Source: JAJYSO01 sp964451785 (GTDB lineage Bacteria; Bacteroidota; Bacteroidia; Flavobacteriales; Flavobacteriaceae). Taken from it: a stretch of DNA of 64,000 nucleotides. Below, in pieces: positions 63,298 through 64,000 of the stretch. Position numbers and translations under genes: made by a program. The notes beneath the pieces are model-generated. The model was given only the letters and a program-made list of their open reading frames with translations. It made no database searches and had not been told where the DNA came from. Within the stretch, counting starts at the first letter, position 1, and each line of letters starts with the position of its first letter. The stretch lies in the NCBI GenBank assembly GCA_964451785.1, contig CAYVJG010000005.1, forward strand, positions 1-64,000, given 5' to 3'.

Positions 63298-64000
63298 TTA
63301 AATTTCTTTCTGAGGATTAAAATCTTCAAAATAATCAGCTACACGTCGCAAGAAGCTTCCTGCTAAATGGCCGCCGACAAAGCGGTGATCAAATGACAAA
63401 CAGAGGTACATCATTTGACGAATTTCAATTTTATCGCCCTCTTCATACTCTATGACTTCAGCGCGTTTTTTGATAATCCCGGTAGCTAAAATTGCTGCTT
63501 CCGGCTGATTGATGATGGGAGTTCCCATCAAACTTCCAAAAGTACCCACATTAGATATCGTAAAGGTTCCGCCTTTGGTGTCATCGGCTTTGAGTTTGTT
63601 TTCGCGTGCTTTTACAGCTAATTCGTTGACATCATGCGCAAGTTCAGCCAAAGTTTTTTGATCGACATTTTTAACAACCGGAACAATTAAGTTGCCTGTA
63701 GGTAAAGCCGCAGCCATACCAATATTGATAGCCTCTTTGACAATGATATTTTTGCTGTCAAGAGATGAATTAATCATTGGAAAATCTTTGATAGCCTTCC
63801 CAACAGCTTGTAAAAACAAAGGTGTAAAGGTCAATTTTTGATTGTATTTTTCTTGAAAGGCTTTCTTGTTTGCTTGGCGCCAGTTGACCATAGCAGTCAT
63901 ATCAGCTTCAACATAAGCGGTGACATGAGGGGATGTGTTTTTAGAAAACACCATGTGGTCAGCAATCATCTGTGCCATACGGTCCATTTCGACAATTTTC
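63298..64000 (-). CDS. 2-oxoacid dehydrogenase E2 (dihydrolipoamide acyltransferase), partial
   Basis: The C-terminal catalytic domain is present and the 5' part (lipoyl and E1/E3-binding domains) is cut by the window end. 'MDRMAQMIADHMVFSKNTSPHVTAYVEADMT', 'GGTFTISNVGTFGSLMGTPIINQPEAAILATG', and the active-site 'SFDHRFVGGHLAG' (His-Arg, about 204-214 of the visible part) are typical. It transfers the acyl group from E1 to CoA. It precedes the fused E1 gene at 61206 on the same strand. Confidence 0.95.
   Translation of the reverse strand, partial: KIVEMDRMAQMIADHMVFSKNTSPHVTAYVEADMTAMVNWRQANKKAFQEKYNQKLTFTPLFLQAVGKAIKDFPMINSSLDSKNIIVKEAINIGMAAALPTGNLIVPVVKNVDQKTLAELAHDVNELAVKARENKLKADDTKGGTFTISNVGTFGSLMGTPIINQPEAAILATGIIKKRAEVIEYEEGDKIEIRQMMYLCLSFDHRFVGGHLAGSFLRRVADYFEDFNPQKEI

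Noticed and set aside
61206..63329. Upstream start of the fused E1 at 63329
   Set aside because: It would overlap the E2 stop and adds residues unlike the family; ATG 63257 fits.
1..64000. CRISPR array
   Set aside because: No set of regularly spaced 25-40 base repeats with unique spacers was seen; the TTGTAAG and TTACAA arrays are too short and closely spaced.
1..64000. rRNA genes and further tRNAs
   Set aside because: No rRNA blocks seen, and only one cloverleaf (1663-1736) could be folded.

Overview
This AT-rich window looks like a chromosomal segment of a member of the Flavobacteriaceae or a close relative (phylum Bacteroidota). The evidence is: many upstream regions carry the Bacteroidota -7 box TAnnTTTG and no Shine-Dalgarno runs; there are Bacteroidota-specific families (DUF4290, GLPGLI, DUF3822, DUF4251); two secreted proteins end in PNPT-type type IX secretion sorting domains; the MurA carries Asp in place of the fosfomycin-target Cys; and the E1 subunits of 2-oxoacid dehydrogenase are alpha-beta fusions. 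I cannot name a genus.

Layout. Bases 1-1736: the end of an integrated element, with a tyrosine integrase next to a tRNA-Met(CAU) gene and an array of TTGTAAG boxes. Bases 2069-15324: mostly housekeeping genes (START-like protein, class IV aminotransferase, YqgE, HU, fmt, recQ, AAA ATPase, DUF493, DUF4290, murA, htpG, recG). Bases 15375-26716: sialidase, DedA, nucleoid-associated protein, thioesterase, an FMN glutamate-synthase-like/UspA/lipoprotein cluster, then a large type IX-secreted subtilase with a small secreted partner. Bases 27255-40981: kdsB, a RecD-like helicase, a DUF3822-rsmD cluster, cysteine synthase, an Lrp regulator, an M14 peptidase divergent from an XRE regulator with an array of shared operator-like dyads, mscL and parC/parE.

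Bases 41174-50933: two tandem SDR paralogues separated by a MITE-like repeat, then a glycerol regulon (outer-membrane barrel, glpF, glpK, glpD, divergent glpR) and an NCS2 purine permease. Bases 51100-52930: a small accessory island with a lipoprotein gene, a large palindromic cassette-like tail, and a REP-associated tyrosine transposase whose coding region contains its own hairpin. Bases 52935-64000: two paralogous fused E1 genes, the second next to an E2 gene cut by the window end. Between them lies a co-directional cluster: a small Cys-containing exported peptide, two GLPGLI proteins, a TonB-receptor-like barrel and a GH16 glucanase.

Two families of short dispersed repeats occur (A: 3 copies; B: 2 copies), both bounded by ATACC/GGTAT-like or ATAC/GTAT-like ends. 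The most interesting undescribed items are the peptide/GLPGLI/TonB cluster (its peptide start appears disrupted by one extra A in an A6 run), the XRE/M14 operator array, the two MITE-like families and the TTGTAAG array. All calls come from reading the sequence; no database search was run.
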